Source of the DNA: Aneurinibacillus thermoaerophilus
GTDB lineage: Bacteria > Bacillota > Bacilli > Aneurinibacillales > Aneurinibacillaceae
Length of the DNA stretch: 53,979 bases
Direction of reading: 5' to 3'
Assembly: GCF_900099925.1 (NCBI RefSeq)
Contig: NZ_FNDE01000022.1
Coordinates: forward strand, 1 to 53,979
Shown: positions 51,518-53,979 of the stretch, in pieces
How positions within the stretch are numbered: position 1 is the first letter of the stretch
How the letters are laid out: each line of letters opens with the position of its first letter
Notes under the pieces: model-generated
Databases searched by the model: none
What the model saw: the letters and a program-made list of their open reading frames with translations, nothing else
Told to the model about the DNA's origin: nothing
Position numbers and translations under genes: made by a program

Positions 51518-51919
51518 TTACTCGCTTTCTTGCTTGAGTTCTTTTTTCAACAAAACTAATTCTGATAAATGACCTTTTAACTTTTCTTCAAAAAAAATAG
51601 CTTTATACAAATCTCCGCCATTTTTGATTTTTGATATTCCTTCAATAACTTCTTCTATTACTTCCATAACACCTTGCAACTCAAATTCTCGTTCTGAATA
51701 TACATCAAATACCGACAGACTTGTATCAATATAATCATCTATCGTTAAATTCTTTTCACCTTTACGATCTGCTCCCCAACCCATACGCTGATATTCCGTA
51801 CCACCATCTACAAAAATTGCACCGCATTGACAACTTTTAAAATCATGCGTATATTTTGATGAAATCACATCGTCACATATTTTTCAGCGAATTCGATTGA
51901 CGATTACTTTAGCTACCAT
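51518..51919 (-). pseudogene. Zinc-knuckle hypothetical gene with an in-frame TGA
   Basis: ATG 51919 behind GGAGGGAAAGAA opens MVAKVIVNRIR, then TGA at 51886-51884, and the same frame goes on KICDDVISSKYTHDFKSCQC, then GAIFVDGGTEYQRMGWG and a helical acidic tail to 51518 (133 codons in all). The TGA stands where the first Cys of a C-K-x-C...C-x-C zinc knuckle is expected, so it is probably a TGC/TGT to TGA change. Translation from the GTG at 51868 is possible but has no site. The family is common near phage-like genes; the role is unknown. Confidence 0.65.
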
Positions 51920-51930
51920 TTCTTTCCCTC

Positions 51931-52464
51931 CTACATCTCATGATTATATCCTTCTAACATTCTATCAAACTCTGCAATATGACGCTCATTTTGATAGTCA
52001 TGATATGTCTTTCGCATTGTCTTGTTTAAAAGAAACATTGCTTGTCGTAGCTCACTCCCTTTTGTAAGTGGATTAAAATAATAATAATACTTTCCATTTC
52101 TGATTCCACTTGTTCTTTTTTTAGGACGCTCCACTTCTTTTTGATACTCTCTCATTTGTGTAAGCACTGCATTTCCCATACGCTCATAAAGTTCATCCAG
52201 CTTATTTTCTTTATAGGAAGAATCACTACCTTCGCCGTATAAACGCTTATTTACTGCTACTTGTTCGTCTAATAATGTTTCTAGTTCCTCCATCTCTTCC
52301 GCATGATATGTTTCCAAATACAGTGTAGAGAGTTGGTCAATATAAGGATGTGCCTTATTGACGGACTGGTAGCCATAAAACCATTCTTTCCTATCATTTG
52401 GCAATTTATCTATCGCTTTTAAAAATAAGTCTTGCATTTGTTTATGTTGACGTAAATCAAACAC
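51931..52464 (-). CDS. Hypothetical protein, 5' end perhaps cut by the IS110 element
   Basis: A 177-residue charged helical protein, no family recognised. Read from GTG 52464, which has an AAAGG site at an eight-base spacing. The frame stays open upstream with coding-like text (FKKIDGLIRDNAKELK) until close to the IS110 end, so the gene may have begun further upstream before insertion. The next gene starts 12 bases after its stop. AT-rich like the whole stretch. Confidence 0.55.
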   Translation of the reverse strand: MFDLRQHKQMQDLFLKAIDKLPNDRKEWFYGYQSVNKAHPYIDQLSTLYLETYHAEEMEELETLLDEQVAVNKRLYGEGSDSSYKENKLDELYERMGNAVLTQMREYQKEVERPKKRTSGIRNGKYYYYFNPLTKGSELRQAMFLLNKTMRKTYHDYQNERHIAEFDRMLEGYNHEM

Positions 52465-52555
52465 TTTTAATTCCTTTGCATTATCACGAATTAGTCCGTC
52501 AATCTTTTTAAAAGAAGCATTCCTGTAATGAATGAAAATGCGCTTGGATAAAAAA

Positions 52556-52618
52556 AGTACCTCCTGTTAACATACAGAGTGTCACCGGCCGTGACCTCGA
52601 AATAGCAGAGGAGGTACT
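52556..52618 (+). promoter_or_regulatory. Structured leader hiding the IS110 transposase ribosome-binding site
   Basis: AGTACCTCCT (52556-52565) and AGGAGGTACT (52609-52618) are a perfect 10-base inverted repeat, and the second arm is the transposase ribosome-binding site. Inside lies GTCAC-CGGCC-GTGAC (52581-52595), and CCTC/GAGG near 52594-52610. RNA reading in from outside would bury the site; it may also be part of the bridge RNA. Confidence 0.6.
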
Positions 52619-52622
52619 CATC

Positions 52623-53912
52623 ATGAATTATAGCCAAAACCAACGCATTTCTCAAATTACAGAATCGACCTTGATTGTAGGCGTAGATATCGCGAAGCAC
52701 AAACACGTAGCACGCGCACAAAATGACCGTGGGCTTATGTACGGGAAAGCTTTTTCCTTTTTAAGCACGCGCCAGGGATTTGAAGCATTTTGTCACTGGA
52801 TGAAAAGCTTGATGACAGAACACGAAAAAACAGAGGTCATTGTGGGAATGGAGCCAACGGGACATTATTGGATGACCTTAGCGGCTTTCTTACGAAGCCG
52901 CAGGATTCCGGTTGTGGTCGTCAATCCGATGCATGTGAAAAAGTCAAAAGAGCTGGATGATAATTCACCGACCAAGAACGATCCAAAAGATGCACGCGTG
53001 ATTGCACAGCTCGTCAAAGATGGACGGTACTCTGCACCTTATTTCCCGACCGGTGTCTATGCCGAGCTACGGGAAGCTGTCAAAATACGAGACCACCTCT
53101 CAAACGAGCTTCAACGTATTCAAGCCAAGGTGCATAACTGGCTGGATCGCTATTTTCCAGAATTCTTAACGGTGTTTACAAGCTGGGAAGGCAAAGCGGC
53201 ATTGGAGACGCTCAAACGTTTTCCACTGCCTCAAGATATCATCCAGATAGGCACATCCGGCATTTTGACCACATGGCAGGAAAGCATCGCAAGAGGCTTA
53301 CGCCCGAGACGAGCCCACGAGCTTGTAGAACAGGCGAGACATTCTGTTGGCCTGCGTGAAGGCACAAAGATGGCAAGGCTCGAACTGCGAACATTGCTTA
53401 CAACCTACGAAGTAACGCAACAACAGCTTGAACAAGTGATGAAGGAAATCGAAGATTTACTAAACGACATTCCCGGTGTACAGCACATTCTTACGATTCC
53501 GGGTATGGGAATCGCCACGGTTGCCGGCTTTTTCGCAGAGGTTGGCGACTTGTCCAGATACCAGCACCCTCGTCAACTTCAAAAGCTGGCTGGTCTGAAC
53601 CTTAAAGAAAACCGCTCAGGAAAGCACCGAGGGAAAACCCGAATTACCAAACGAGGACGACCACAGCTTCGCGCACTTCTCTACAAAGTGATCCGACCCT
53701 TGGTCGCCAAAAACCAGGCATTCAAGGCGCTGCATGTGTATGATACGACCCGACAGCAGAATCCGCTCCGCAAGCAGCAGTCGTTGATTGCCCTGTGCTG
53801 TCGTCTGCTTCGGATTATGTTTGTGCTGGCACGTAAAGAAGTCGATTTTGACATGAACAAGATGATGAAAGCTACGCCTTTATGTAGTCAGATCTTGCCT
53901 CTCACTGCATAA
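52623..53912 (+). CDS. IS110-family transposase (DEDD recombinase)
   Basis: A 429-residue IS110 transposase. The RuvC-like catalytic domain shows LIVGVDIAKHKHVA (first Asp, about residue 21), VGMEPTGHYW (Glu) and NDPKDARVIAQ (the two Asp), and the C-terminal Tnp domain includes IPGVQHILTIPGMGIATVAG followed by SGKHRGKTRITKRGRPQLR with the conserved Ser. The gene is full length and without stops, so it could be active. The ATG follows AGAGGAGGTACTC. Base composition is less AT-rich than the genes to its left. Confidence 0.95.
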   Translation: MNYSQNQRISQITESTLIVGVDIAKHKHVARAQNDRGLMYGKAFSFLSTRQGFEAFCHWMKSLMTEHEKTEVIVGMEPTGHYWMTLAAFLRSRRIPVVVVNPMHVKKSKELDDNSPTKNDPKDARVIAQLVKDGRYSAPYFPTGVYAELREAVKIRDHLSNELQRIQAKVHNWLDRYFPEFLTVFTSWEGKAALETLKRFPLPQDIIQIGTSGILTTWQESIARGLRPRRAHELVEQARHSVGLREGTKMARLELRTLLTTYEVTQQQLEQVMKEIEDLLNDIPGVQHILTIPGMGIATVAGFFAEVGDLSRYQHPRQLQKLAGLNLKENRSGKHRGKTRITKRGRPQLRALLYKVIRPLVAKNQAFKALHVYDTTRQQNPLRKQQSLIALCCRLLRIMFVLARKEVDFDMNKMMKATPLCSQILPLTA

Positions 53913-53979
53913 ATCTTTTAGTTGTTTCTTTTTGGCATACGTTCTTATTCGATACCTTGATTAAAAACGAAGCACGGAG

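Larger units (their letters stand above)
52540..53979 (+). mobile_element. IS110-family insertion sequence (right end beyond window)
   Basis: The element contains a DEDD transposase (52623-53912) with a short upstream leader rich in hairpins. The exact left end is not visible, since IS110 elements often lack terminal inverted repeats; it lies between about 52500 and 52556. The right end is probably past the window. IS110 elements encode a bridge RNA in a noncoding end; the leader here is a candidate but is short. Confidence 0.75.

Noticed and set aside
51884-51886. Selenocysteine codon
   Set aside because: Surrounding genes are widely broken, no insertion element was recognised and no sel gene is in the window; a nonsense mutation is simpler.
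1-53979. tRNA, rRNA, CRISPR arrays, prophage structural genes
   Set aside because: Looked for by eye on both strands; no cloverleaf, rRNA segment, regularly spaced repeats or capsid/tail genes were recognised.

Overview
The window looks like a chromosomal segment of a spore-forming, low-to-moderate GC Bacillales. The Paenibacillaceae side (Aneurinibacillus- or Brevibacillus-like) is my best inference. Support comes from dense synteny with the Bacillus subtilis yui/yum/yut/yuz/yun region (yuiA-D, yumC, ndh-like gene, yutM, yuzB, yuzD, yutI, yutG, yutF, yutE, yutD, yutC, lipA, lytH-like yunA, yunB, yunC, yunD, yunE). It is added to by sporulation genes, an SLH-domain protein and a futalosine-pathway menaquinone gene (mqnE). 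I see no rRNA, tRNA or CRISPR array.

Layout. Positions 1-285 hold the 5' end of an insertion-sequence transposase running off the left edge. About 0.45-46.3 kb is well-kept housekeeping DNA: redox (type II NADH dehydrogenase-like, ferredoxin-NADP reductase, exported superoxide dismutase), Fe-S and sulfur metabolism (SufA-type YutM, NifU-type YutI, and a mccA-mccB-yuzD-yuzB operon), menaquinone (mqnE), methionine salvage (mtnK), lipoate (lipA), nucleosides (nupC-pdp), cell wall (3D-domain protein, LytH-like M23 peptidase, L,D-transpeptidase, NlpC/P60 enzyme), signalling (chemoreceptor, HD-GYP) and four-gene yun cluster. Most units end in clear intrinsic terminators. A c-di-AMP (ydaO-type) riboswitch precedes the NlpC/P60 gene.

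From about 46.3 to 52.5 kb the character changes. The DNA becomes strongly AT-rich and almost every native-looking gene is broken: a secreted protein with a frameshift, an alpha/beta SASP with two frameshifts, a secreted-precursor gene with an in-frame stop beside a frameshifted membrane-protein gene (a possible antimicrobial peptide plus immunity pair), a LysR gene without its DNA-binding half, and a zinc-knuckle gene with an in-frame TGA. An intact marR-MFS efflux operon with a perfect operator palindrome sits among them. An IS110-family element closes the window at 52.55 kb.

The most interesting leads are the bacteriocin-like pair at 47.85-48.73 kb, a tandem ThyX-like protein whose two halves have lost complementary parts of the RHRX7S signature, the riboswitch with no room for a terminator before its gene, three A6 tracts where one added A restores a gene, and two unrelated transposase genes at the two ends that each carry an inverted repeat covering the transposase ribosome-binding site.
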